DNA of 64,000 nucleotides from Alphaproteobacteria bacterium (GTDB lineage: Bacteria > Pseudomonadota > Alphaproteobacteria > Micropepsales > Micropepsaceae): contig JAGWNK010000003.1 of assembly GCA_028871345.1 (NCBI GenBank), positions 62,001-126,000 of the forward strand, written 5' to 3'. Positions within the stretch are counted from its first letter, which is position 1. Each line of letters begins with the position of its first letter. The notes beneath the pieces were generated by a model. It did not search any database. It worked only from the letters and a program-made list of their open reading frames with translations, and was not told where the DNA came from. Shown here piece after piece: positions 10,236 to 19,163 of this stretch. The position numbers and the translations under genes were made by a program.

Positions 10236-11012
10236 ATGCGGATCGGATCGATTCTGTTGGCGACGATCATCATGGCGGCGCAAGCCCTGGCGGGGACCTG
10301 GCCCGACGGCAAGCGGGTGGCCGTCGTGTTGACCTATGACGACGCGCTCCCCTCGCAGCTGGACATCGCGATTCCCGCGCTCGATGCCGCCGGCCTGAAG
10401 GGAACGTTTTTCCTGATCGGCAGCAAATTGCGCCCGGAGGACATCGCGCGCTGGCGCGCCGCGGCGGCCGAAGGGCACGAACTCGGCAACCACACCATTC
10501 GGCATGCCTGTCCGCAGGCGAGCTATCCGCCGGCGCGGAAGATCGACACCAGCGAAGCCTATGATGTCACAACCATGCTCACCGAGATCCGGACAATGAA
10601 CACGTTCCTGACCGCGATCGACGGCAAGATGCAGCACAGCTATGCCACGCCCTGCGGCCAGCATTTGGCCGGAGACGTCGATTATCTCCCGGCGCTGCGC
10701 GCCAGCGGATTGGTACGCTACACCCGCGCCGCAGACCCGTCGGAGCGTCCGCTGGATCCGATGGATGTGCCGAGCCGCTTTTTCGACGCGAACGCTACCG
10801 GCGCCGATCTGATCGCCGCAGTTCGCGGCGCCGAGCGCAGTGGCGCGATGATCGTACTCGGATTTCACGGCGTGGGAGGCGATTACCTCACTGTGTCGGC
10901 CGAGGCGCATGCCCAGCTCCTCGCCTACCTCAAGGAACATTCGGACAGCATTTGGGTGGCGCCGTTCTCGACGGTCATGGATTACGCCACCCACGAACCG
11001 GACAACAAGTAG
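10236..11012 (+). CDS. Polysaccharide deacetylase family protein
   Basis: VAVVLTYDDALPSQLDIAIPALDAAGLKGTFFLIG, GHELGNHTIRHACP; signal peptide. Confidence 0.88.
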   Translation: MRIGSILLATIIMAAQALAGTWPDGKRVAVVLTYDDALPSQLDIAIPALDAAGLKGTFFLIGSKLRPEDIARWRAAAAEGHELGNHTIRHACPQASYPPARKIDTSEAYDVTTMLTEIRTMNTFLTAIDGKMQHSYATPCGQHLAGDVDYLPALRASGLVRYTRAADPSERPLDPMDVPSRFFDANATGADLIAAVRGAERSGAMIVLGFHGVGGDYLTVSAEAHAQLLAYLKEHSDSIWVAPFSTVMDYATHEPDNK

Positions 11013-11158
11013 ATCAGGCTATCTGTGCTTCGGCCCGCTGTTGCCATTGTGGCGGTGCCGGAGCGGGCCGCAACCACTGTGTCCGACCGGAATGTGACAC
11101 AGCTTTTATCACTTCTGTTCGAGTGATAATCTAATCTTCGTTCTGCCGGGGGGCTGAC

Positions 11159-11887
11159 ATGAAAACCATCATTGCGGCGGTACTGACCGTTCTCGTCGTC
11201 ATAGGAGTTGCGTATGTCGTTGTCGGGCCGCAGAAACTGCTTGAAGCGAGCCGCGACATATCGGCGAAGGTAACGAGCGATTTGCCGCAGCGCCATAGCG
11301 CGTGGAGCCCTCCACCGGATTCCGATGAACATGCGGCCGACGAGAAGGCGATCGATACAGCGATTTCCGGCGCGCAAGTCGTCGCCATCGTCTTTGCGGA
11401 GCCGAGCTCCGCGCCTTCCGGTCCGTTGTGCTTCTCGCACAAGATTGCCCGCTATGGCCTCGTTTTTCTTGAGCACCAATCGCCGTCGCAGTCGGACATC
11501 GTCAAGATGCCCGGAACCGGCGATCAGATATCCGTTCTGCAAGCGATCCTCGGAGCACCCCCATCAAGCAGCGGCGGCCTCGCCTGCTGGCCATTGCCCG
11601 CCAAGGTCGACGTCGCCTCGCATCTGTCTCCCGAGGCCTATTTGGCGGCTCCGTTCGAGGAATACAGCAGCGGCAACCAGGCGCTAAGCCTGCCGGCCGG
11701 CCGACTGATCGTCCGTTCGATCGACTTCGTGAATCAATTCAACAGCATGTTCGGCACCATGAGGTCGTACCACGCCACATTCTCGACGGACCTCATCGAC
11801 CGGGAATTCACGGTGACCTGCCTTCTTTCCCTGAACCAAGTCGAGAATAGCTGGGGTCTCGTCGGCTGCACAAAGTACCAGTCATAG
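11159..11887 (+). CDS. Hypothetical exported/membrane-anchored protein
   Basis: Good ORF with N-terminal hydrophobic segment MKTIIAAVLTVLVVIGVAYVVV; no family recognised. Confidence 0.6.
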   Translation: MKTIIAAVLTVLVVIGVAYVVVGPQKLLEASRDISAKVTSDLPQRHSAWSPPPDSDEHAADEKAIDTAISGAQVVAIVFAEPSSAPSGPLCFSHKIARYGLVFLEHQSPSQSDIVKMPGTGDQISVLQAILGAPPSSSGGLACWPLPAKVDVASHLSPEAYLAAPFEEYSSGNQALSLPAGRLIVRSIDFVNQFNSMFGTMRSYHATFSTDLIDREFTVTCLLSLNQVENSWGLVGCTKYQS

Positions 11888-12001
11888 CCGCCAATGACGT
11901 GGCGGAGTGATGATTCACTCCAGCCCCAAATTCTCCATTTTTGCGCCGACAAAATAGAAACGGAAGCTATAGCCTATCGCTCCGCCATTCGAACAGTATG
12001 A

Positions 12002-13027
12002 TTGCCGGAAATTGCGATACTAGAGGAGATCTTTTCTTTGCGGTTGTCACGACGAAACCTTGTGAAATTTCCCTTGGCCCTGGCCGGCGCGTCAGCGCTG
12101 GGAATCGGTACAGCGGCAATAGCGTCGCCTCAGCCGGCCACCATCGGCACCGGCGAGGCCATCGATCTATGGCCAAGTCCTCCAGCGGGCGCCCTGCACC
12201 CCGACATGGCGGAGGTTGTCGAACAGACCTCATCAAATCCGGATTACAGCAGCCGCCGCTTAAAGGGCGTCTTGAATCCGCGCGTCGTTGCCCTTCCGGC
12301 GGACATGCCCAATGGGGCCGCAATGCTGATCATACCGGGGGGCGGCTTTGCCTGGAACTATTTCGATCACGAGGGCTATCACATCGCCGACGTCTTGAAC
12401 CGCGCCGGCATCACCTGCTTCTTGCTGATCTACCGTTTGGCACAGGATGGGTGGAGTGATCCGGTAAGTGTCGGCCCGGCCGACGCCCAACGGGCGATGC
12501 GGGTCATTCGTGCCAACGCCGCGCGCTTCCACATCGATCCGACGCGGCTCGGCGTCATGGGCTTCAGCGCCGGCGGGTTTCTGACGGCGACTTTGGCCAC
12601 GCGCTATTCGGCATCCCTCTATGCCCCGGTTGACGATACGGATCAACTCAGCGCGCAGCCGTTTCTGGCGGCGCCGATCTATCCCGTGCAGAGCGTCGAT
12701 CCTGCTTATGCCTATAGCGGCGTGGCGCCGGTGCTGTTCGGCGGCCCGCCGACGCCGGCCCAGATCCGCGAGTGGTCGCCCGATCTCAATGTCACATCGG
12801 AGGCCGCGTCGAGTTTCCTGGCGCATGCCGAGGATGACACGACGGTACTCGTGGCCAACACCGTGCGGCTGCGCGACGCGATGGTCGGGGCCAAGGTGAC
12901 GGTTGAGACCCACCTGTTCGCGCATGGTGGCCATGGCTTCGGCACAGGCTATCTGCCGAACAGTCCCGACGGCCTATGGCTGCCGCTGTTTCTTAAATTC
13001 GCGCGCGAACAGAAATTGTTTTCCTAG
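12002..13027 (+). CDS. Alpha/beta hydrolase, carbohydrate-esterase-like, with Tat-like signal
   Basis: SRRNLVKFPLALAGASALG signal; LIIPGGGFAWNYF, GVMGFSAGGFLTATLATRY, HLFAHGGHGFG. Start codon uncertain. Confidence 0.85.
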   Translation: MPEIAILEEIFSLRLSRRNLVKFPLALAGASALGIGTAAIASPQPATIGTGEAIDLWPSPPAGALHPDMAEVVEQTSSNPDYSSRRLKGVLNPRVVALPADMPNGAAMLIIPGGGFAWNYFDHEGYHIADVLNRAGITCFLLIYRLAQDGWSDPVSVGPADAQRAMRVIRANAARFHIDPTRLGVMGFSAGGFLTATLATRYSASLYAPVDDTDQLSAQPFLAAPIYPVQSVDPAYAYSGVAPVLFGGPPTPAQIREWSPDLNVTSEAASSFLAHAEDDTTVLVANTVRLRDAMVGAKVTVETHLFAHGGHGFGTGYLPNSPDGLWLPLFLKFAREQKLFS

Positions 13028-13191
13028 GACCCATTCGCGGGGCCTCTTGCCGAGGTACTGCGATCAGGGCGCCACCATAGCGAGTCGGAAGTTCATGACC
13101 CACGCCGGTCGGCCTGTATTTCTATGCTTCCCATCAGGACGGCCGCAGCATCGCTCCGGTCAGCCGATGGGGCACTCACAATCCCGAGAGT

Positions 13192-13704
13192 TCAGTCCAG
13201 GAACTCGCGCACCAGGGCGCGCGCGCGGTGCAGCCGCGCCTTCACCGCCTGGCGCGTGATGGCGAGCGAGACGCTGATCTCCTCGATGGTCAGCTCTTCG
13301 ACGTCGCGCATCAGGAGGACGGTGCGATAGTGCTCGGGCAGCGACTGGATGGCGGCGGCGAGGTCGAGGCGCAGCTCGTGGGCGGGACGCCGCGCCAAGG
13401 CGGCATCGTTCTCGATGTCGTCCATCGCGGTGTGCCTGGCGAACATGCGCCGCGCCAGCCGGCCGCATTCGCGCCGCACGATGGCGAACAGCCAGACGGA
13501 AAACGCGCCAACGGCGCGCAGGCTGCCGATGCGGCGATAGAGCAGCCACAGCGAATCCTGCACCGCGTCGTCGATGTCGGCCGAGCGGCATTGGCTGCGG
13601 GCGTAGCGGCGGATGTCGGGCTGGCTGATGGCGAGCAGCTCGGAGATCGCGGCGCGATCTCCTTGCTGCGCCGACTGGATGAGGGCGGGAAGGCCCCGCG
13701 TCAC
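13192..13704 (-). CDS. ECF-type RNA polymerase sigma factor
   Basis: Sigma-70 r2 (DIDDAVQDSLWLLYRRIGSLR) and r4 (AIQSLPEHYRTVLLMRDVEELTIEEISVSLAITRQAVKARLHRARALV). Confidence 0.92.
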   Translation of the reverse strand: MTRGLPALIQSAQQGDRAAISELLAISQPDIRRYARSQCRSADIDDAVQDSLWLLYRRIGSLRAVGAFSVWLFAIVRRECGRLARRMFARHTAMDDIENDAALARRPAHELRLDLAAAIQSLPEHYRTVLLMRDVEELTIEEISVSLAITRQAVKARLHRARALVREFLD

Positions 13705-13910
13705 GGCGTGTGGTCGAGCTTGCGCCCGACCATGGCGCAGGCGGGGCAGAAGCCGAACACGCCGGTCAGGCCGAGCATCAATCCCATGGCGGCGAGGCCG
13801 TAGCCCGCCGGCGTGCCCGCCATGGCGACGAGGCCGTAGGCGATCAGCGCGATGCCCATCATGATTCGCACGACCTGCTCCCAGCCGCGGATATTCTTGC
13901 GATAGAACAT
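13701..13910 (-). CDS. DUF2892 / YgaP-like small membrane protein
   Basis: MFYRKNIRGWEQVVRIMMGIALIAYGLVAMAGTPAGYGLAAMGLMLGLTGVFGFCPACAMVG; 4-nt overlap with the sigma gene. Confidence 0.85.
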   Translation of the reverse strand: MFYRKNIRGWEQVVRIMMGIALIAYGLVAMAGTPAGYGLAAMGLMLGLTGVFGFCPACAMVGRKLDHTP

Positions 13911-14209
13911 AATGACTCTCCTTATCCCAAGCCCCAAACGGGCCACGAGGAAGAGAGGGGGCCGAGGGCGGTTTGGATTCGCACGGCGGGGGATTTTTTT
14001 GGCTGGCGTCCAGCCGAGCGGCGAAAGCTTGCTCGCCGCTTGGGAAGGCGGCCCTGGAGCAGGAATTGAACCCGCCGCTGGGGACGCGGCACGGCTCCGC
14101 TTAAGGCTTCCGCACGGATGCTGAGGCCCTTCTGCGACAAACCGTGCACTTGACAGTTAATTGCGACTGATTATCACTTGCGATAAGTTCTCGGGAGGCG
14201 ACGGCACAA

Positions 14210-14548
14210 TTGAACGCGTCGATGGCAGGATTTTGGGCCTTTTTTGCGGCTTTTTTCCTGGTCCTGGGCCTGCCGGCCAGGGCCGAAGACGGCGACACCA
14301 CCATCACGATCAAGGGTGACAAGTTCCTTCCGGACGAGGTCCGCATTCCGGCAGACCGCAAGGTGAAGCTGACCGTGCGCAATCTGGATGCCGCGCCGTC
14401 GGAATTCGAGAGCTCCGATTTCCACCGCGAGAAGATCGTTGCGCCGGGCGGCGAGATCACCGTCTTTGTCGGGCCTCTCGACGCCGGCACCTACGAATTC
14501 TTCGATGATTTCCATCCCGAGGATCGCGGCCATCTGGTCGTGAAATAA
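14210..14548 (+). CDS. Cupredoxin-domain periplasmic protein
   Basis: Signal peptide, then TTITIKGDKFLPDEVRIPADRKVKLTVRNLDAAPSEFES...GTYEFFDDFHPEDRGHLVVK. First in-frame start is unclear (TTG/ATG). Confidence 0.82.
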   Translation: MNASMAGFWAFFAAFFLVLGLPARAEDGDTTITIKGDKFLPDEVRIPADRKVKLTVRNLDAAPSEFESSDFHREKIVAPGGEITVFVGPLDAGTYEFFDDFHPEDRGHLVVK

Positions 14549-14550
14549 CC

Positions 14551-15402
14551 ATGCTCGCAATGCTGGTCATCGTCTTTCGCGAAGTCCTGGAAGCGGCGCT
14601 CGTGGTCGGGATCGTCATGGCGGCGACCCGCGGCGTTCCGCGGCGCGGCTGGTGGATCGCGGCCGGATGCGTGGCCGGCGCCATGGGCGCCGTCATCGTT
14701 GCGGGGTTTGCCGGCGCAATTGCCTCCGCATTGGAAGGCGTCGGGCAGGAGCTCTTCAACGCCGCGATCCTGATGACCGCCGTCTGCATGCTCGGATGGC
14801 ACATCATCTGGATGGGACGTCACGGCCGGGAGATTGCCGCCGACGCCACGCGCATCGGCCGGGAAGTCCTGTCGGGCAGTCGTTCGCTCTACGCCATATC
14901 GGCGGTCTGCGGCATCGCGGTGCTTCGCGAGGGATCAGAGGTCGTCCTGTTCCTCTACGGCATCGCAGCCGCAGGCGGGACGGGCGGGGCGGATCTGATG
15001 ATCGGCGGAGCCCTGGGCCTTCTCGCCGGCGCAGCCGTCGGCATCGCCCTCTATTACGGCCTGCTGGCGATCCCCTTGCGCCATCTGTTCGGGGTGACCT
15101 CGTGGCTGATCCTGCTTCTGGCGGCCGGCATGGCCTCGCAAGGCGCCGCGTTTCTCGCTGCCGCGAACCTGCTGCCGTCGCTCGGCAACAGCATCTGGAA
15201 CACCTCGCAGATTCTTTCCGACAGGAGCCTCATGGGGCAGCTGCTGCACGTCCTGATCGGCTACACCGCACGCCCCGCCGGCATCCAGCTCGTCTTCTAC
15301 GGCGCCACGCTGCTTGTGATCGGCCTGGGCATGCGGACGCTGGGGCGCGATCCGGTCCGCTCCGGGATCGGCCGCACGACCGCCGGGCAATCGACGCCTT
15401 GA
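14551..15402 (+). CDS. FTR1-family iron permease
   Basis: VFREVLEAALVVGIVMA and VLREGSEVVLFLYGIAA (two REXXE-type motifs); multiple TM segments. Confidence 0.92.
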   Translation: MLAMLVIVFREVLEAALVVGIVMAATRGVPRRGWWIAAGCVAGAMGAVIVAGFAGAIASALEGVGQELFNAAILMTAVCMLGWHIIWMGRHGREIAADATRIGREVLSGSRSLYAISAVCGIAVLREGSEVVLFLYGIAAAGGTGGADLMIGGALGLLAGAAVGIALYYGLLAIPLRHLFGVTSWLILLLAAGMASQGAAFLAAANLLPSLGNSIWNTSQILSDRSLMGQLLHVLIGYTARPAGIQLVFYGATLLVIGLGMRTLGRDPVRSGIGRTTAGQSTP

Positions 15403-15439
15403 ACGGGCGCGCGCCACGCATTTTGGGGGAGATTGAAAG

Positions 15440-16210
15440 GTGAGCGTATCAACACTGGCGAAAGCCGGCGTGATGACGGCCGCCTTGTTGTCGGCGGCGA
15501 CGGGCGCCAGGGCGGACTTCAAGGTGTGGACGCCCGACGTCAATCCCGGCGAATTGGCCATCGAAAACGTCGGCGATCTCGGCTTCGATCCCGCCCGCAA
15601 CAAGAGCGGCGAACAAAGCCACACGGCGGAAATCGAATACGGCCTGACATCGTGGTGGCAACCCGAGCTCGAACTCGAATTCGAGCGCGATCCCGGCCCG
15701 GGCAATTCCGTCAAATTCAGCCAGATCACCCTGGAGAATTTGTTCCAATTCACCGAGCGCGGAGAATACTGGCTCGACGCCGGATTTTTCGCCGAGTACG
15801 GCCACACCACGGCGAAGGGCGACCCCGATGAAATCTCCTTCGGTCCCGTGCTGCGCAAGGATTTCTGGGGGCTGAGCAACGCGGTCAATCTGTTCTTTGA
15901 AAAGGACCTGGGCCGCGGCCAAGTCCTGCTCTCCTGGGCCTGGGAGACGCGTATCGAGCGCTGGCAAATGAAGTTCGGCCGGACCCTCGTCATCGAACCG
16001 GGTTTTCAGTTCTATGGCGCACCCGGCGCCGTCGGTACCTTTGCCGCCTGGCGCGATCAGGACAACCGCGCGGGGCCGCAACTGTTCGGCAAGATCTTCC
16101 ATCTCGGACCGGGGGACCTGCAATGGAACGGCGGCGTTCTGTTCGGCCTCACGCCGGCGGCGCCCGCGATCACACCGCGCTGGCAGCTCGAATACGAAAT
16201 CCGTTACTAG
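15440..16210 (+). CDS. Hypothetical outer-membrane-like (beta-barrel) protein
   Basis: GTG start, signal peptide to ARA-DFKVW; amphipathic beta repeats and C-terminal aromatic (LEYEIRY). Confidence 0.72.
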   Translation: MSVSTLAKAGVMTAALLSAATGARADFKVWTPDVNPGELAIENVGDLGFDPARNKSGEQSHTAEIEYGLTSWWQPELELEFERDPGPGNSVKFSQITLENLFQFTERGEYWLDAGFFAEYGHTTAKGDPDEISFGPVLRKDFWGLSNAVNLFFEKDLGRGQVLLSWAWETRIERWQMKFGRTLVIEPGFQFYGAPGAVGTFAAWRDQDNRAGPQLFGKIFHLGPGDLQWNGGVLFGLTPAAPAITPRWQLEYEIRY

Positions 16211-16303
16211 AGCATGGCCTTTCGGGGCGGAATTGCCTGCGTTGCGCGCCAGCGAGACGATCCGCCGGATGCCGCGACGACGCAGTCAGCCGGACGCCAC
16301 GCT

Positions 16304-16669
16304 TCAGGCAGCGTCGAACGCGCTCGTTTCATCGTCGCTGGCGCCGGGCTTGTCGCTGAAATGCTCGGGATACTTGTTCGGAACGCCATCCCATTGCGCG
16401 GCGTCGGCCGGCGGTATCCCTTTGCGCGTGATGTTGGGCCATTTCTTGACGTATTCGGCGTTCAGGCCGAGCCACTGTTCCAAACCCGTCTCGGTGTCCG
16501 GCTTGATCGCCTCGGCAGGGCATTCCGGCTCGCAGACTCCGCAATCGATGCATTCGTCGGGATGGATGACGAGCATGTTCTCGCCTTCGTAGAAGCAGTC
16601 GACGGGGCATACCTCCACGCAGTCCATGTATTTGCATTTGATGCAGGCGTCAGTGACGACGTAAGTCAT
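16304..16669 (-). CDS. fdxA: Ferredoxin, FdxA type (3Fe-4S/4Fe-4S)
   Basis: [55 protein letters not shown]. Confidence 0.96.
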   Translation of the reverse strand: MTYVVTDACIKCKYMDCVEVCPVDCFYEGENMLVIHPDECIDCGVCEPECPAEAIKPDTETGLEQWLGLNAEYVKKWPNITRKGIPPADAAQWDGVPNKYPEHFSDKPGASDDETSAFDAA

Positions 16670-16853
16670 TGCGTACCCCTTTCGCCCAAAGTGAGGCGGA
16701 GCTGCGAAAATTCTCTTACGACAGTCACTCTGGGCGCCTTCAGCTTAGCGCACAAAGATATATATGCAATATTTCTTAACGTGACCGGCTGCGTCCTGAT
16801 GCCATCCCGGCGGAAGTCACGGCGCCCGGCGCACCGAGGTTGGCGCGACCCGT

Positions 16854-17219
16854 TCACGACGAAGTTGTGATCCTGAAGGGCGACCTGAGCGACTGATAAG
16901 GGCCTTCGAACGGGGCCGGCGTGACCTCTCGCCCGTCCTCCAAGACCGCACGGACGACGCCGTCCGGTCCACGGTTGCCGCCGAGGGGCGATCGTTCAAG
17001 CTGTTCCACCCAATAGAGCTTGGCGTCTTCCAGCCCGCTGCGGAAGCACAGGCTCTCATTGCCTTTGCGATGGCGCTGGGACGGTCTGTCGAGTTCGCAG
17101 GCGATCAGCCGCGCCGCGGCCGCCGACGGCGCGCACACCACCACTTCCTTCCAGATTCTGCGTCCATGCCACCGCGCATCGCCTCGACGCGCCACCGGAT
17201 GAATACGCCAGAGCGGCAT
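16854..17219 (-). CDS. Hypothetical small protein
   Basis: MPLWRIHPVARRGDARWHGRRIWKEVVVCAPSAAAARLIACELD...GNESLCFRSGLEDAKLYWVEQLE; protein-like composition. Confidence 0.55.
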   Translation of the reverse strand: MPLWRIHPVARRGDARWHGRRIWKEVVVCAPSAAAARLIACELDRPSQRHRKGNESLCFRSGLEDAKLYWVEQLERSPLGGNRGPDGVVRAVLEDGREVTPAPFEGPYQSLRSPFRITTSS

Positions 17220-17610
17220 GTTTCCTTGTCCGTTCGGCCGCGCGATCCTGCGTTCGGGGCCCGGCTGCGGCGCCAACGCCGCCGGCTGCGAAACGCAAGA
17301 AGCCCGCCTAAAGATGCATAAATCATATATGTTATAGACGGCGATTCCAGGTGACAGAACATCACACGTTCGGATCGCCGGTTTGCCGGACGTTTACTTC
17401 TACAGAACGCCGCTCCCCGACCGGCAGGGTGGTGTGAACGTGGTGCGATTTTCGGTTGGTGGGTTTGTGATCTTCCTAACGACCGATAAGCGCTCTAATC
17501 CATCGTTCCCTCCGGAGAAATGTTGGCTCAGAGGGAAATCAGTGGGAACATTTCCGGTCGTGCCGAAACCGAGCCATGCGCGACGTAAGCGTTGAGGGTG
17601 CTATATTGGG

Positions 17611-18468
17611 TCAGTCGGGCTTGCCGAACGACTCCCGGGCGTCTCGGACGAGTCGAAACAGCACCTCACGCTTCTTGCCGTTGACTTCGGCGTCGATGCT
17701 GAGTCGGTACTTGCCAGATCGACCGTCGTAGGCAAGGGCAACTAGGCCGGCGCCGTCAATCGTGGAGTCAGTTTCGTCTGTCTTCGGGATTTTGACCGTC
17801 ATGATTACGTGAGCGCGCTTGGGCCGGAACGAGACGAAGTTCAGTGGCGCTCCATCCACTTCCAGTCCGATATAGTGTTTGTTGTATTTGAGCTTCGCCT
17901 TCGGCTCGACCTCGTTCACCATTTTCATCAGTTCGTCCGTTAAGGCGAGCGTCTTCTTCGATCCCTTGGTAGTTTCCCAGAAGTTGCGGTCGGCAGGTTC
18001 GGCCACAGGTTCGTCATCATCGACCGGGCCGTATCGATTCTCGTCGATGACCTTCACGAACGTGAGAGCAACTCCGTCACCGACCTTGTAGGCGGTCATT
18101 TTGAGAGCGATCAAAGGGATTGCCCCATTGAACAGCTGAATGACGTTCAGGAACCGGGAAATGATGTCCTCGGCGACGATAACAGCAACGTGCTCGTACT
18201 GAGGGTAGCGCTTTCGCTCCATGTCCCAGTATTCGATCGTCCGAATTATGTGGCTCTCGTCGGTGGCCCCGAGCTGAACTTCGACTTCATACCGTTTCAG
18301 CGTCTCTGGGTCCTGGAGAAGGAGGTCCAGCACACCAGCTCTAGGTTGGCGACGCTCCTTGTCCTTCAGTTCAATGTCACCGAGGCCGAGAAGCGTTGGA
18401 TCATCGGCAATCAGCTGCTGCACCCACTTCTCGCCGAGCTGTCCAAGATCGAATGGTGCGAGCTTCAT
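17611..18468 (-). CDS. Hypothetical protein, possible PD-(D/E)XK nuclease-like fold
   Basis: MKLAPFDLGQLGEKWVQQLIADDPTLLGLGD...GVLDLLLQDPETLKRYEVEVQLGATDESHIIRTIEYWD; D-(X)n-ExE/Q pattern. Confidence 0.65.
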   Translation of the reverse strand: MKLAPFDLGQLGEKWVQQLIADDPTLLGLGDIELKDKERRQPRAGVLDLLLQDPETLKRYEVEVQLGATDESHIIRTIEYWDMERKRYPQYEHVAVIVAEDIISRFLNVIQLFNGAIPLIALKMTAYKVGDGVALTFVKVIDENRYGPVDDDEPVAEPADRNFWETTKGSKKTLALTDELMKMVNEVEPKAKLKYNKHYIGLEVDGAPLNFVSFRPKRAHVIMTVKIPKTDETDSTIDGAGLVALAYDGRSGKYRLSIDAEVNGKKREVLFRLVRDARESFGKPD

Positions 18469-18615
18469 GTCGTGCCCCCGGATGCTGTGGCGATTCAGAT
18501 TGCGATATTCTGAACTCCGCGGCGCGACTGTCCAACCTGATCTCGTTCCAGAACGGTTCTGGAACGAAACTGTAAAACTCGCTGTAAAACCGGTGAGGTG
18601 ATTTCAGTTAAGTCC

Positions 18616-18689
18616 TGGAGCGGGCGAAGGGAATCGAACCCTCGTATGCAGCTTGGGAAGCTGCCGTTCTACCATTGAACTACGCCCGC
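18616..18689 (-). tRNA. tRNA-Gly (CCC anticodon), CCA encoded
   Basis: Complement reads gcgggcgtagttcaatggtagaacggcagcttcccaagctgcatacgagggttcgattcccttcgcccgctcca; full cloverleaf with loop TTCCCAA. Confidence 0.95.
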
Positions 18690-18743
18690 GAGCGCGCCTT
18701 GATTACCACGCCCGCAGGCGGGAAGGGAACGGGGACGGATCGC

Positions 18744-19021
18744 TCAGCCCAGCTTTTCATACCGGAAATTGCGGAAGCGGGCGCCGCCCGTGCCGGCGGC
18801 GTAAAGGCCCGGGCGCAGGCTGAGGAACCCGCCCGCGGTGTTGTGGTGATAGCCCGAGACCTCCATCTCGACGTCGAACTTCTCCCAGCTGCGGCCGTCG
18901 ATGCTGGTGTGCAAGCGCACGACGTGATGGTCGTTGGTGAGGCGCAGGTGGAGCCTCTGGCGGCCCGCCGCCGCGATCGCCCGCCCGCGCCCGCCAGGGC
19001 CTCGCGTCGGGTGAGAAGCAT
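18744..19021 (-). pseudogene. Remnant of a secreted glycoside hydrolase (GH43-like with C-terminal DUF1349-like domain): start/signal plus C-terminus, frame-shifted, middle missing
   Basis: N-terminal frame from ATG 19021 (RBS aaggag) MLLTRREALAGAGG..; a different frame ending at 18744 encodes RLHLRLTNDHHVVRLHTSIDGRSWEKFDVEMEVSGYHHNTAGGFLSLRPGLYAAGTGGARFRNFRYEKLG. Confidence 0.75.
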
Positions 19022-19066
19022 CGGCACTCCTTGTCGCAGGTTGGAAATGCCCCCAACACATTGCTA

Positions 19067-19081
19067 TGGTAACCGGTGTCA
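19067..19081. promoter_or_regulatory. Putative LacI-family operator TGGTAACCGGTGTCA
   Basis: Exact reverse complement of the 15-mer at 20285-20299; sits between the decayed GH gene and the divergent lacI-family gene. Confidence 0.75.
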
Positions 19082-19163
19082 CGAGACGTGCAAGCCCTGC
19101 CGAACGTTGCCGCGCCGCAGGGAGCGACCTAAGAAGAAGGCGGGATCGCACCCCGGGTAGATT

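Noticed and set aside
14041-14160. Possible tRNA or tmRNA acceptor fragment (ggttcaattcc on - strand)
   Set aside because: T-arm-like hairpin present but no matching acceptor 5' half, anticodon arm or CCA; kept only as a generic structured region.
17611-18689. Genomic island bounded by a tRNA-Gly att duplication
   Set aside because: No second copy of the tRNA 3' end was found in the flanking sequence and no integrase is present.
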